DNA of 64,000 bases, from assembly GCF_017565745.1 (NCBI RefSeq), contig NZ_JAGDYM010000011.1:62001-126000 (forward strand), in the 5' to 3' direction. Position numbers and translations under genes: made by a program. This DNA comes from Leucobacter weissii. Its GTDB lineage: Bacteria > Actinomycetota > Actinomycetes > Actinomycetales > Microbacteriaceae. The first letter of the stretch is position 1. Each line of letters opens with the position of its first letter. The notes beneath the pieces were generated by a model, which was given only the letters and a program-made list of their open reading frames with translations, was not told where the DNA came from and did no database searches. This document shows positions 16,059 to 24,714 of this stretch, one piece after another.

Positions 16059-17273
16059 GTGACCGAGCAGAAGACCGAGCGCCTCAGCGAGCCCGCAGCG
16101 GGGCCCGATCCGGTCGACGACGCCGCCGTCGAGCTGCCGCTCGGCGTGCGCGTGGCCGCGGCCTGGTCGTGGCGCCTCATCGTGATCGGGGTGGCCGTCG
16201 CGGCTCTGCTCTGGCTGATCGTGGAGGTGCGGATCATCGTGATCCCGATCCTCATCGCGATCCTGCTCACCGCGCTGCTGCAGCCCCTCGTCAATGCGCT
16301 GCGACGTCTCGGACTGCCGCGATGGGTGGGGGTGGTCGCCGCGCTGCTCGCCCTGTTCGCCTCGGTGTCCCTGCTGGTCGTGCTCATCGTGACGCAGCTG
16401 CGCAGCGGACTCGAGGACGTCACCTCGCGCTCGACGCGGGCGTGGCGGGACTTCCTGGCCTGGATCGAGACGTCGTTCGGCGTCTCCGGCGACCAGGTCG
16501 ACGGCTTCATCGACCAGATCGTCCGAACGATCGAGGACCACCAGGACGAGATCTGGAGCGGCGCGCTCGCCGCGACCACGACCGCCGGACAGGTGCTGAC
16601 GGGAGCCCTGCTCACCCTCTTCTCGCTGATCTTCTTCCTGCTCGACGGCAAGCGGATCTGGTTCTGGGTGCTCGGCTTCCTGCCGAGTCGCGCCCACGCC
16701 CCGGTCGACACCGCGGGCCGGGCCGGCTGGTCGTCGGTCGGGCAGTACGTCCGCGTGCAGATCTTCGTCGCCTTCGTCGACGCCGTCGGCATCGGCGTCG
16801 GGGCCGCCATCCTCGGCGTGCCGCTGCCGGTGCCGATCGCGATCCTCGTCTTCCTCGGCTCGTTCATCCCGTTCCTCGGCGCGATCGCCACGGGCGCGCT
16901 CGCGGTGTTCATCGCGCTCGTCTACAACGGGCCCATCAACGCCCTCGTGATGCTGGGCGTCGTCATCCTCGTCCAGCAGCTGGAGAGCCACGTGCTGCAG
17001 CCCCTCGTGATGGGCACCGCGGTGCGGGTGCATCCGCTGGGCGTGGTCCTGGCCGTCTCGACCGGCGCTCTGCTCGCCGGGATCCCCGGCGCCCTGTTCG
17101 CGGTGCCCCTCGCGGCGGCGCTGAACGCGATGGTGAACGCGCTGAACGAGCGCGGATGGGAGAGGGGCCACGATCCGGTGGCCGCGTTCCTCAAGGGGGA
17201 CAAACGGCAGCGGGTGGTCAGACGCCGTGCTCGGCACGTGGCACGCTTGGAACGACGAAAGGGAAGCGCATGA
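16059..17273 (+). CDS. AI-2E family transporter (UPF0118/PerM-like)
   Basis: 404-residue polytopic membrane protein of the AI-2E/PerM exporter family. A 35-residue acidic N-terminus precedes two to three helices (about 36-115), a soluble segment with coiled-coil character (about 120-185), and a C-terminal bundle of helices with conserved LVQQLESHVLQPLVMG near residue 305. The C-terminal tail is strongly basic (RRRARHVARLERRKGSA). The family includes AI-2 exporters and Na+/H+ antiporters, so substrate cannot be given. GTG start fixed by the leaderless -10. Stop overlaps the ilvA ATG by 4 nt. Confidence 0.9.
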   Translation: MTEQKTERLSEPAAGPDPVDDAAVELPLGVRVAAAWSWRLIVIGVAVAALLWLIVEVRIIVIPILIAILLTALLQPLVNALRRLGLPRWVGVVAALLALFASVSLLVVLIVTQLRSGLEDVTSRSTRAWRDFLAWIETSFGVSGDQVDGFIDQIVRTIEDHQDEIWSGALAATTTAGQVLTGALLTLFSLIFFLLDGKRIWFWVLGFLPSRAHAPVDTAGRAGWSSVGQYVRVQIFVAFVDAVGIGVGAAILGVPLPVPIAILVFLGSFIPFLGAIATGALAVFIALVYNGPINALVMLGVVILVQQLESHVLQPLVMGTAVRVHPLGVVLAVSTGALLAGIPGALFAVPLAAALNAMVNALNERGWERGHDPVAAFLKGDKRQRVVRRRARHVARLERRKGSA

Positions 17274-18541
17274 GCGAACGCGGCGGAGCGGATCCCGTCT
17301 CCGGGGGGTTCCCGATTCCGACGCTGGACGACTTCGAGCGCGCCGCGGCGGTGGTGCACCGGGTGGCGCGGAACACGCCCCTGGAGTCGTCCCGATTCCT
17401 CGCGGAGTCGCTCGGCGTGCCGAAGGTCTACCTCAAGTGCGAGAATCTGCAGCGCACGGGCGCCTACAAGCTGCGGGGCGCCTACAACCGCCTGGTCCAG
17501 CTCACCCCGGAGGAGCGCGCCCGGGGCGTTGTGGCCGCCTCCGCGGGGAACCACGCTCAGGGGGTCGCCTTCGCCGCGCGGGAGCTCGGCATCTCGGCGA
17601 CGATCTTCATGCCGCTGGGGGTGGCGCTGCCGAAGCTGCAGGCCACGCGGCGCTACGGGGCCGAGGTCCGCCTGGTGGGCGACACCTTCGACGCGACGCT
17701 CGAGGCGTCGCGCGCCTTCGTCGAGGAGTCCGGTGCGATGATGATCCCGCCGTTCGACCATCCGGCGATCATCGAGGGGCAGGGCACGGTCGCGATCGAG
17801 ATGCTCGACGCCGCATCCGATATCGAGACGGTCGTGGTGGCCATCGGCGGCGGGGGACTGGCGTCGGGCGTCGCCGCGGCGGCGAAGCTGCGCGCCGAGC
17901 GCGAGGGCCGGCGGATCCGGGTGATCGGCGTGCAGGCCGAGAACACCTCCGCGTTCCTCCCGTCGCTCGAGGCCGGGCGCCCCGTGACCATCTCGACCAG
18001 CCCCACGATCGCCGACGGCATCGCGGTCGCGCGACCGGGCGATCTCACCTTCGAGATGGTCCGGCGCTACGTCGACGAGGTCGTCACGGTCAGCGACGAC
18101 GACATCGCCCGGGCCATCGTCATGCTGCTCGAGCGCACCAAGCTGGTGGTCGAGCCCGCCGGGGCGGCCGGGGTCGCCGCGCTGATCTCGGGCAAGGCGC
18201 GCGTCTCAGGGCCGACGGCCGTGATCCTCTCGGGCGGCAACATCGACCCCCTGCTGCTGCAGCGGGTCATCGGTCACGGTCTCGCGGCGTCTTCGCGCTA
18301 TCTCAAGCTGCGCATCCTGCTGCCGGACGTGCCGGGTCAGCTGGTGCGCACCGCCGCCATCGTCGCGAGCAAGAACGCCAACGTGATCGAGGTGATCCAC
18401 ACGAGGCACGCGACAGAACTGCCGATCAGCGATGTGGAGCTCGAGCTGCACATCGAGACCCGGGGCGTCGAACACGGTCAGGACGTCGTGCAGGCGCTCC
18501 GCGACGCCGGATACGTCGTGAGAGTCGGCGAGCGCTACTGA
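17270..18541 (+). CDS. ilvA: Threonine ammonia-lyase IlvA (single ACT domain)
   Basis: 423-residue PLP enzyme converting threonine to 2-oxobutyrate and ammonia. Lys67 in TGAYKLRGAYN is the Schiff-base lysine, and GGGGLASG near residue 200 is the phosphate-binding loop. One ACT domain at about 340-423 (LKLRILLPDVPGQLVR...) gives the short, catabolic-like architecture found in many actinobacteria, as opposed to the two-ACT biosynthetic enzyme of E. coli. It is coupled to the upstream permease by a 4-nt ATGA overlap, with AAAGGGAA ahead of the ATG. No other ile-val biosynthesis genes are nearby. Confidence 0.95.
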   Translation: MSERGGADPVSGGFPIPTLDDFERAAAVVHRVARNTPLESSRFLAESLGVPKVYLKCENLQRTGAYKLRGAYNRLVQLTPEERARGVVAASAGNHAQGVAFAARELGISATIFMPLGVALPKLQATRRYGAEVRLVGDTFDATLEASRAFVEESGAMMIPPFDHPAIIEGQGTVAIEMLDAASDIETVVVAIGGGGLASGVAAAAKLRAEREGRRIRVIGVQAENTSAFLPSLEAGRPVTISTSPTIADGIAVARPGDLTFEMVRRYVDEVVTVSDDDIARAIVMLLERTKLVVEPAGAAGVAALISGKARVSGPTAVILSGGNIDPLLLQRVIGHGLAASSRYLKLRILLPDVPGQLVRTAAIVASKNANVIEVIHTRHATELPISDVELELHIETRGVEHGQDVVQALRDAGYVVRVGERY

Positions 18542-18572
18542 GACCGCTCCGGCGGCCGGAGTCGCTCCCGCC

Positions 18573-19055
18573 TCAGCCGGTGTAGGTGTCGACGGCGAGG
18601 ATCCTGACCTCGATCTCCTTGCCGTTCGGCGCGGCGTAGGATGCGGTGTCGCCGACCTTCAGGCCGAGGATCGCGGCGCCGAGCGGGCTCTCGGCGCTGT
18701 AGACGTCGAGACCGCTCCCATCGGCGAGTTCGCGGCTGCCCAGGAGGAAGCGCTCCTCGTCGCCCCAGATCTCGGCGGTGATGACCGTGCCGATCTCCAC
18801 GACCCCGCTCGCCTCAGGAGCCTCTCCCACCACCGCGTGCTTGAGCAGCTCTTCGAGGTCGCGGATGCGCGCCTCCATCTTGCCCTGCTCCTCTTTCGCG
18901 GCGTGGTAGCCGCCGTTCTCCTTGAGGTCGCCCTCTTCGCGAGCGGCCTCGATGCGTGCCGCGATGTCGCGCCGGCCCGGTCCGGCGAGCTGGTCCAGCT
19001 CGGACTTGAGTCGGTCGTAGGCCTCCTGGGTGAGCCAGGTCTGATTCTCGGCCAT
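18573..19055 (-). CDS. greA: Transcription elongation factor GreA
   Basis: 160-residue factor that rescues backtracked RNA polymerase by stimulating transcript cleavage. The N-terminal half is the antiparallel coiled coil, with acidic tip segment AAREEGDLKENGGYHAAKEEQG at about 35-56. The C-terminal FKBP-like domain has the ESPLGAAILGLKVGD motif near residue 125. The ATG follows AAAGGAG with 6-nt spacing. It is convergent with ilvA and downstream of, and co-oriented with, the DUF4307 gene, from which a hairpin terminator separates it. Confidence 0.97.
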   Translation of the reverse strand: MAENQTWLTQEAYDRLKSELDQLAGPGRRDIAARIEAAREEGDLKENGGYHAAKEEQGKMEARIRDLEELLKHAVVGEAPEASGVVEIGTVITAEIWGDEERFLLGSRELADGSGLDVYSAESPLGAAILGLKVGDTASYAAPNGKEIEVRILAVDTYTG

Positions 19056-19182
19056 CTCGGCTCCTTTCCTACGGCTCCGCCGTAGTCCGTGCGGGAGATC
19101 GGATCCCCGTAGCCGGCGAGGGCGCTTCGCCCTGCGCTCGACACTTCTCGCGGAGCGGATGCCCTCCGCCCGACTAAAGCTC

Positions 19183-19205
19183 ATGCCCCGGCGTCGCCGG
19201 GGCAT
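19183..19205 (-). terminator. Hairpin terminator after the DUF4307 gene
   Basis: Near-perfect palindrome ATGCCCCGGCG/CGCCGGGGCAT with a 1-nt formal centre (effectively a 9-bp stem with a 5-nt loop). It begins 15 nt beyond the DUF4307 stop on the minus strand and is followed by GAGCTTTAG, a weak T-stretch. It separates that gene from greA. Confidence 0.6.
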
Positions 19206-19219
19206 TGGCGACGAGTCTA

Positions 19220-19726
19220 TCAGGGTGCGGCCCGGTCTTCGAGCAGCCAGCAGCTTCGCACCGTGCCGGTGGTCGCCGGATACGTCGTCACCAGGGTGTC
19301 GGTGAACATCCGTGTGCGCCGATCCTCGAGCGGGAGTTCGACCACCTTCCAGCCGACCGTCGAATAGGAGGTGCTCAGCGCCTCCAGGGCGCACGCCACC
19401 GCCGCACCGGGGGCGGCGGTCACCTCGAAATCGACCGCCACCGTCCGTTCGTCGAGCACCCGGTAGTGGACCTCCCGGAAGTCGAGGCTGCTCTGGTGCT
19501 GCCAGCCGCCGAAGAGCAGCACGACGAGGCCGAGCAGGAGCGCGCCGCCCGCCACCGCCCAGCCGAGCCGGCGGTCGACGCCGCGACGTCGCGAGCGTCC
19601 GTAGCGCTCGTCGAGGGAGGCCGCACGGTCCGCTCCGGCGGCGGATCGGCTCCGGTCGGCATCCCGTGCGGGGCCTGGAGCGGTCTGCTGAGCAGCGGGG
19701 ACGTCTGCCGTCGGGGCACTCGTCAC
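19220..19726 (-). CDS. DUF4307 membrane protein
   Basis: 168-residue actinobacterial protein. A Pro/Ala-rich N-terminal tail carries the family hallmark LDERYGR near residue 39; one transmembrane helix follows (AVAGGALLLGLVVLLFGGW, about 54-72), then an extracytoplasmic domain with two conserved Cys. The function of DUF4307 is unknown. GTG 19726 was chosen because CGGAGG lies 5 nt upstream; an in-frame GTG at 19768 lacks a Shine-Dalgarno sequence. It is divergent from mca; this neighbourhood is common in actinobacteria. Confidence 0.88.
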   Translation of the reverse strand: MTSAPTADVPAAQQTAPGPARDADRSRSAAGADRAASLDERYGRSRRRGVDRRLGWAVAGGALLLGLVVLLFGGWQHQSSLDFREVHYRVLDERTVAVDFEVTAAPGAAVACALEALSTSYSTVGWKVVELPLEDRRTRMFTDTLVTTYPATTGTVRSCWLLEDRAAP

Positions 19727-19749
19727 TGCATCCTCCGAACTGGCGTGGG

Positions 19750-19775
19750 TAGACTGGGTCGCTGTCACCAGCGTA
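19750..19775. promoter_or_regulatory. Divergent -10 boxes for mca and the DUF4307 gene
   Basis: TAGACT at 19750-19755 faces mca on the plus strand and TACGCT at 19775-19770 faces the DUF4307 gene on the minus strand, 14 bp apart. With usual spacing, each start site would fall between or just beyond the boxes, so the transcripts overlap and the promoters may compete. No convincing -35 elements are seen. Confidence 0.4.
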
Positions 19776-19811
19776 CCCGGCGACGTCGGTGCGCGATTGT
19801 GAAGGGACCCC

Positions 19812-20723
19812 ATGGCACTCAGGCTGATCGCCGTGCACGCCCACCCCGATGACGAGTCGAGCAAGGGCGCGGCGACCTATGCGCACTACCTCGAACTCGG
19901 CGCGGAGGTGCTGATCGTCAGCTGCACCGGCGGCGAGCGCGGAGACGTGCTGAACGAGCTGGTGGCCAGGGATCCGAAGAGCCGTCGCGACCTGGCCGGT
20001 CTGCGGCGCGACGAGATGTCGGGAGCGCAGCAGGTCATCGGGTTCCAGCATCGCTGGCTCGGCTACCGGGACTCGGGGCTGCCCCCGCAGGGGGACCCGG
20101 TCCCGGCGGACAGCTTCGCCGACATCCCCGCCGAGATCTCCGCGGAGCCCCTCGTGCGGATCGTGCGGGAGTTCCGCCCCCACGTCATGATCACCTACAA
20201 CGAGCAGGGCGGCTATCCGCACCCGGACCACATCCGCTGCCACGAGATCTCCAAGCTGGCCTGGGAGCTCTCCGGAGACGCGGACGCCTACCCCGAGACC
20301 GGCGAGCCGTGGGCGATCAAGAAGCTCTACTACGAATCCATCTTCAACACCGATCGGATGCTCAAGGTCTACGAGACGCTCCGGGAGAAGGAGCCGGGGT
20401 CCCCGCTCGTCGCCCAGTTCGCGGAGATGGTCGAGCGCTTCACGAGCCGGCCCAGCGACGCCACCGCCCGCGTCGAGGTGGGCCGCTTCTTCGAGCGCCG
20501 GGACGCGGCGCTGCGCGCCCATGCGAGCCAGGTCGCCCCGGACAGCTCCTTCTTCTTCTGGCCGAACGATCTGCAGCGCGAGGCCTGGCCCTTCGAGGAC
20601 TACCGGCTGGCCGCCTCCCGCGTGGCCACGAGCCAGTTCGAGGCGGATCTCTTCCAGGGCGTCGAAGACGACGGCGCGCACCCCGTGCTCGCGCGCCGCA
20701 ACCAGCAGGAGGTACACGGATGA
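19812..20723 (+). CDS. mca: Mycothiol S-conjugate amidase Mca
   Basis: 303-residue zinc hydrolase of the LmbE/PIG-L family that cleaves mycothiol S-conjugates to a mercapturic acid and GlcN-Ins, a detoxification step. The metal motif AHPDDE (His11, Asp14) at the N-terminus pairs with a later His in [10 protein letters not shown] near residue 140. The [11 protein letters not shown] segment and the length distinguish it from the shorter MshB deacetylase; Mca is favoured over MshB because of the long C-terminal region with SWPF-like helices. GAAGGGA precedes the ATG. It overlaps the next gene by 4 nt. Confidence 0.93.
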   Translation: MALRLIAVHAHPDDESSKGAATYAHYLELGAEVLIVSCTGGERGDVLNELVARDPKSRRDLAGLRRDEMSGAQQVIGFQHRWLGYRDSGLPPQGDPVPADSFADIPAEISAEPLVRIVREFRPHVMITYNEQGGYPHPDHIRCHEISKLAWELSGDADAYPETGEPWAIKKLYYESIFNTDRMLKVYETLREKEPGSPLVAQFAEMVERFTSRPSDATARVEVGRFFERRDAALRAHASQVAPDSSFFFWPNDLQREAWPFEDYRLAASRVATSQFEADLFQGVEDDGAHPVLARRNQQEVHG

Positions 20724-21052
20724 TCACCCTCGGAGTCCCGATCGCGTTCCAGGTGTCCGCTCTGATCCCGCTGGCCGAGGAGTCCGAGCTGCCGGCGGGC
20801 TCGATCCCGCCCGTCGCCTTCGCCGTGACCGCGCTGTTCGCGCTCGCCGTCTTCGCCCTCGGGTGGGACCTGGTGCGGCGCGTGCGCCGCAACCAGTACC
20901 GGGCCGAGATCCGCGAGGCGCTCGCCGAGGAGGTCGCGCAGCGCGACGCCGCGGCCTCGTCGGACGCGGCCGGCGGCCCGCGGGCGGATGCGCCGGGCCG
21001 CGATGCGGGACCGCAGCCGGATCCCGGCGCCCCATCTGGTCCCCGGGCCTGA
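20720..21052 (+). CDS. Small single-pass membrane protein linked to mca
   Basis: 110-residue protein. An N-terminal short hydrophobic stretch is followed by one transmembrane helix (about 33-55, [20 protein letters not shown]) and a charged [27 protein letters not shown] helix, then a low-complexity Ala/Pro/Gly tail. The ATG overlaps the mca stop (ATGA) with AGGAGG upstream, so it is co-translated. A small membrane protein directly after mca is recurrent in actinobacteria; no function is known. Confidence 0.82.
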   Translation: MITLGVPIAFQVSALIPLAEESELPAGSIPPVAFAVTALFALAVFALGWDLVRRVRRNQYRAEIREALAEEVAQRDAAASSDAAGGPRADAPGRDAGPQPDPGAPSGPRA

Positions 21053-21054
21053 CC

Positions 21055-22932
21055 GTGCAGCCGGAATCGGGGACGCCGGCCGATCCGGTTCGGGTGCTCG
21101 CCGAGGTGTTCGGGTACCCGGGGTTCCGCGGCGATCAGGAGAGCGTCGTCCGGCAGCTCATCGCCGGGGGCGATGCGGTCGTGCTCATGCCGACCGGCGG
21201 CGGGAAGTCGATCTGCTACCAGGTGCCGTCGCTCTGCCGCGAGGGCACCGGCGTCGTGTTCTCGCCGCTCGTGGCGCTGATGCACGATCAGGTCGCCGCG
21301 CTGCGTCTGGCGGGCGTGAGCGCGGCGGCCCTGAACTCGTCCATGACCGCCGCGGAGCGCGCCGACGTCGAGCGGGCCTTCCTGGCGGGCGAGCTCGATC
21401 TGCTCTATCTCGCTCCGGAGCGGCTCGGGCTCCTGGAGGGCCCGGCGCCCGGCGCCGACGATGCTGAGGGCGGATCCCGCACGCTGCAGCTGCTGCGGCG
21501 GGGGCGGATCGCGCTCTTCGCCTTCGACGAGGCGCACTGCGTCTCCCAGTGGGGCCACGACTTCCGCCCGGACTACCTGCGCCTGGGGGAGATCGCCAGG
21601 CTCTGGCCGGACGTGCCGCGCGTGGCGCTCACGGCCACGGCGACCCCCGCCACGCATCGCGAGCTCACCGAGCGGCTGCACCTCGAGCGGGCCCGCCACT
21701 TCGTCTCGAGCTTCGACCGGCCGAACATCCGCTATCGCATCGTCCCCAAGGCCAAGGTCCGCGATCAGCTGCGGGACTTCATCGTCCGAGAGCACGCGGG
21801 CGAGTCCGGGATCGTCTACGCGCTGAGCCGGAAGCGGGTGGAGCAGACGGCCGAGCAGCTGCGGGCCGCGGGGGTCGACGCGGTCGCCTATCACGCCGGC
21901 CTGCCCGCGGAGCAGCGCCTCGAGGCGCAGAACCGGTTTCTGCGCGAGGAGGGCGTCGTGGTCGTCGCGACGATCGCGTTCGGCATGGGGATCGACAAGC
22001 CGGATGTGCGCTTCGTCGCCCACATCGATCTGCCGAAGTCGATCGAGGGCTACTATCAGGAGACCGGTCGCGCCGGTCGCGACGGCGAGCCCGCGGAGGC
22101 CTGGCTCGCCTACGGCCTCGCCGACGTGGTGCAGCAGCGGCAGCTGATCGAGGGCAGCCCCGGTGATGAATCGGCCAAGCGCAGTCAGCTCGCGCATCTG
22201 CAGCACATGCTGACGCTCTGCGAGACGACTCACTGCCGCAGGCAGTTCCTGCTGCGCTACTTCGGGCAGGAGCTCTCGGCGCCCTGCGGCAACTGCGACG
22301 TCTGCCTCGACCCGCCGCGGCTCTGGGACGCGACGGTGCCGGCGCAGAAGATGCTCTCCACGGTCCTGCGGGTCGGCCGCGAGCGCGGCGGGCGCACCTT
22401 CGCCGCCGGCCAGCACATCGACATCCTCCGCGGCGTGATGAGCGATCGGGTGCGCGCGCTCCGGCTCGACGAGCTCTCGACCTGGGGCATCGGCGACGAC
22501 CTCTCGGTGGCGCAGTGGCGCGGCGTGGTGCGCCACCTGCTCGCCACGGGAGCGCTGGAGAGCCGGGGGGAGTGGGGCGTGCTCGCCCCCGGCGAAGCGG
22601 CGAAGCCGATCCTCCGCGGAGAGGAGCAGGTGATGATGCGCGAGGAGGTCATCGCGCGGAGATCCGGGGGCGGGGGATCCCCCGCGAAACGCGCCGCGGT
22701 CGCGGAGCTCGCGCCCGAGCAGGTCGAGACCTTCGACCGGCTGCGCGCCTGGCGTCTCGCCGAGGCGCGCGAACAGGGCGTGCCGCCCTACGTGGTGTTC
22801 GGCGACGCGACGCTGCGGGCGCTCGCGGTGCACCTGCCGCGCAGCCCCGAGGCGCTGCTCGAGATCAGCGGCATCGGCCAGGCCAAGCTCGAGAAGTACG
22901 GCGAGGCGGTCATCGCGTTGCTCGGTGAGTGA
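21055..22932 (+). CDS. recQ: ATP-dependent DNA helicase RecQ
   Basis: 625-residue 3'-5' helicase used in recombination and repair. Motif I is [14 protein letters not shown] (about 47-60), motif [20 protein letters not shown] (about 157-174), then TATATP and the [11 protein letters not shown] motif VI. Zinc-binding cysteines (HCRRQF...PCGNCDVC, near 392-422) and a winged-helix RQC region follow. A C-terminal HRDC domain (about 560-625) is present. GTG 21055 is 2 nt after the previous stop; no Shine-Dalgarno sequence is evident, so it probably relies on coupling. Length is normal for full RecQ. Confidence 0.95.
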   Translation: MQPESGTPADPVRVLAEVFGYPGFRGDQESVVRQLIAGGDAVVLMPTGGGKSICYQVPSLCREGTGVVFSPLVALMHDQVAALRLAGVSAAALNSSMTAAERADVERAFLAGELDLLYLAPERLGLLEGPAPGADDAEGGSRTLQLLRRGRIALFAFDEAHCVSQWGHDFRPDYLRLGEIARLWPDVPRVALTATATPATHRELTERLHLERARHFVSSFDRPNIRYRIVPKAKVRDQLRDFIVREHAGESGIVYALSRKRVEQTAEQLRAAGVDAVAYHAGLPAEQRLEAQNRFLREEGVVVVATIAFGMGIDKPDVRFVAHIDLPKSIEGYYQETGRAGRDGEPAEAWLAYGLADVVQQRQLIEGSPGDESAKRSQLAHLQHMLTLCETTHCRRQFLLRYFGQELSAPCGNCDVCLDPPRLWDATVPAQKMLSTVLRVGRERGGRTFAAGQHIDILRGVMSDRVRALRLDELSTWGIGDDLSVAQWRGVVRHLLATGALESRGEWGVLAPGEAAKPILRGEEQVMMREEVIARRSGGGGSPAKRAAVAELAPEQVETFDRLRAWRLAEAREQGVPPYVVFGDATLRALAVHLPRSPEALLEISGIGQAKLEKYGEAVIALLGE

Positions 22933-23000
22933 CGGCTCTCGCCTTCCGGCAGGGGGTTGACGTTTCGGACATATATGCCCACCGGAATCTGTGGGTTTCG

Positions 23001-23006
23001 TACACT
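23001..23006 (+). promoter_or_regulatory. -10 box for trhA, predicted leaderless
   Basis: TACACT lies 7 nt before the ATG at 23014, the spacing expected for a leaderless transcript. The same hexamer occurs at the same distance from the uppS start. Confidence 0.5.
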
Positions 23007-23013
23007 CGAGGGT

Positions 23014-23766
23014 ATGACGCAGCGCTCCGAGCATCCCTTCCCCGAGCCCGACGCGCTCTCCCTCCCGCTGCTCGAGGCCGCGCGGGAAGAGGCTGCGCGA
23101 GAGGAGGCGCCGCGGGGTCCCGACGAGGTGAAACCGCGTTGGCGCGGCTGGATCCACGCCGCGACCTTCCCGGTCGCCGTCGCCGCCGGGATCGTGCTGA
23201 TCTCGCTCGCGCACGGCGCGCTCGCGAAGTGGGCCGCCGCCGTCTACATGCTCACGAGCATGCTGCTGTTCGGCGTCTCGGCGCTCTACCACCGCTTCGA
23301 CTGGCAGCCGCGGACGAAGCAGATCTTCCGGCGTCTCGACCACGCCAACATCTTCCTGCTGATCGCCGGCACGTACACGCCGATCGCCCTGCTCGCGCTG
23401 CCGCTCGGCAAGGGCCTGCTGCTGCTCGTGCTGGTGTGGAGCGGAGCCCTGCTCGGGATCGGCTTCCGCGTGTTCTGGATCGGGGCTCCCCGCTGGCTCT
23501 ACGTGCCGCTCTACGTGCTGCTCGGCTGGGCCGCGGTCATGTTCGTCGTCGACATCTGGAACGCGAACCCCGCGACGATGATCCTCGTCGTCCTCGGCGG
23601 TCTGCTCTACACGCTCGGCTCGCTCGTGTACGCGCTGAAGCGACCGAACCCGGTGCCCGGGGTGTTCGGCTTCCACGAGATCTTCCACGCGCTGACCGTC
23701 CTGGCGTTTCTCTGCCACTGGGCGGCTGCGCTGCTCATCGCGCTCGACCCCGTCTACCTGCGCTGA
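23014..23766 (+). CDS. trhA: Hemolysin III / TrhA family membrane protein (PAQR superfamily)
   Basis: 250-residue seven-helix membrane protein of the PAQR/hemolysin III family, implicated in membrane homeostasis in other bacteria. The conserved metal-site residues are visible: SALYHRF near residue 89, LDHANIFLLIAGTYTP near 110, and HEIFHALTVLAFLCHW near 222. About 45 polar, acidic residues precede the first helix. ATG 23014 was chosen because of the TACACT box; upstream in-frame TTG starts would read through the promoter. Confidence 0.92.
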   Translation: MTQRSEHPFPEPDALSLPLLEAAREEAAREEAPRGPDEVKPRWRGWIHAATFPVAVAAGIVLISLAHGALAKWAAAVYMLTSMLLFGVSALYHRFDWQPRTKQIFRRLDHANIFLLIAGTYTPIALLALPLGKGLLLLVLVWSGALLGIGFRVFWIGAPRWLYVPLYVLLGWAAVMFVVDIWNANPATMILVVLGGLLYTLGSLVYALKRPNPVPGVFGFHEIFHALTVLAFLCHWAAALLIALDPVYLR

Positions 23767-23869
23767 CGCCGCCGGCCGCGAGTGGGACCCGTTTTCGCGG
23801 ATGGGACGATGTTGCGCGGCCCAACGCCGTCCCACTCGAGAAACACAGTCCCGCCCGCGAGCGCGGCGC

Positions 23870-23875
23870 TACACT
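23870..23875 (+). promoter_or_regulatory. -10 box for the prenyl diphosphate synthase, predicted leaderless
   Basis: TACACT lies 6 nt before the GTG at 23882; no Shine-Dalgarno sequence is seen other than GCAGG immediately next to the start. Confidence 0.5.
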
Positions 23876-23881
23876 CGCAGG

Positions 23882-24667
23882 GTGAACCCTGAGCGAACAT
23901 CGCCGCGCGTCGGGCTGCTGTACCGGCTCTATCAGCGGCGGCTCCGCCGCGAGATCGATCCGGCCCGCGTGCCGCATCACATCGCGGTCATCGTGGACGG
24001 CAACCGCCGCTGGGCCAAGCAGCGGCTGCAGGAGCGCGCCAGCATCGGGCACCGTGCGGGCGCGCGCAAGATCCCCGAGTTCCTCTCCTGGTGCGAGGCC
24101 GCCGGCGTCGAGGTCGTGACCCTCTACCTCCTCTCGAACGATAATCTGAGCGGGCGGGACGGCGCGGAGCTGGGCGAACTCTTCGGGATCATCGCGGGGC
24201 TCGCGGAGCAGCTCGCCGAGACCGACGGCTGGCGGGTCAAGCACGTGGGCAGCGCGGAGGGTCTGGAGCCCGAGCTCGCCGAGACCCTCGATCGCGTCGA
24301 GCGGGCCACGCAGGAGCGCTCCGGCCTCCACGTCAACCTCGCGATCGGCTACGGGGGCCGCAGCGAGATCACCGCGGCGATGTGCAGCATCATCGACGAG
24401 CATCAGGCCTCCGGCGGAACGATCGACACCCTCGCGGAGCGGCTGACGCCCGAGACCATCGGGGAGCATCTGTGGACCCGTGGCCAGGCGGATCCCGATC
24501 TCATCATCCGCACCTCCGGCGAGCAGCGGCTCAGCGACTTCCTGATCTGGCAGTCGGCCTACTCGGAGTTCTACGTCGTGGAGACCCTGTACCCCGACTT
24601 GCGGGAGGTCGATCTGCTGCGGGCATTGCGCGACTACTCGCGCCGCCAGCGCCGACTCGGGCGGTGA
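23882..24667 (+). CDS. uppS: Cis-prenyl (isoprenyl) diphosphate synthase, Rv1086-type
   Basis: 261-residue cis-prenyltransferase that condenses isopentenyl diphosphate onto an allylic primer to make precursors of lipid carriers. Catalytic Asp39 is in IAVIVDGNRRWAK, and the C-terminal RTSGEQRLSDFLIWQSAYSEF block binds the diphosphate. The N-terminal LYRLYQRRLRREI segment and the NRRWA (not NGRWA) form match M. tuberculosis Rv1086 (Z-farnesyl diphosphate synthase) more closely than the decaprenyl enzyme Rv2361c, so the product may be short-chain. This is judged from remembered family sequences. Confidence 0.93.
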   Translation: MNPERTSPRVGLLYRLYQRRLRREIDPARVPHHIAVIVDGNRRWAKQRLQERASIGHRAGARKIPEFLSWCEAAGVEVVTLYLLSNDNLSGRDGAELGELFGIIAGLAEQLAETDGWRVKHVGSAEGLEPELAETLDRVERATQERSGLHVNLAIGYGGRSEITAAMCSIIDEHQASGGTIDTLAERLTPETIGEHLWTRGQADPDLIIRTSGEQRLSDFLIWQSAYSEFYVVETLYPDLREVDLLRALRDYSRRQRRLGR

Positions 24668-24714
24668 GCGCCGGGGCTCGGCTTCCACCGGGACGCCCAG
24701 GGCGGAGCATCTCG

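Noticed and set aside
22957-23766. Longer start for trhA at TTG 22957
   Set aside because: It would place the TACACT promoter inside the gene and has no good Shine-Dalgarno sequence; ATG 23014 is favoured.
23779-23838. 10-bp inverted repeat CGAGTGGGAC / GTCCCACTCG between trhA and uppS, considered as a terminator
   Set aside because: The 40-nt loop makes it weak, there is no U-run, and it is not clearly better than chance in this composition.
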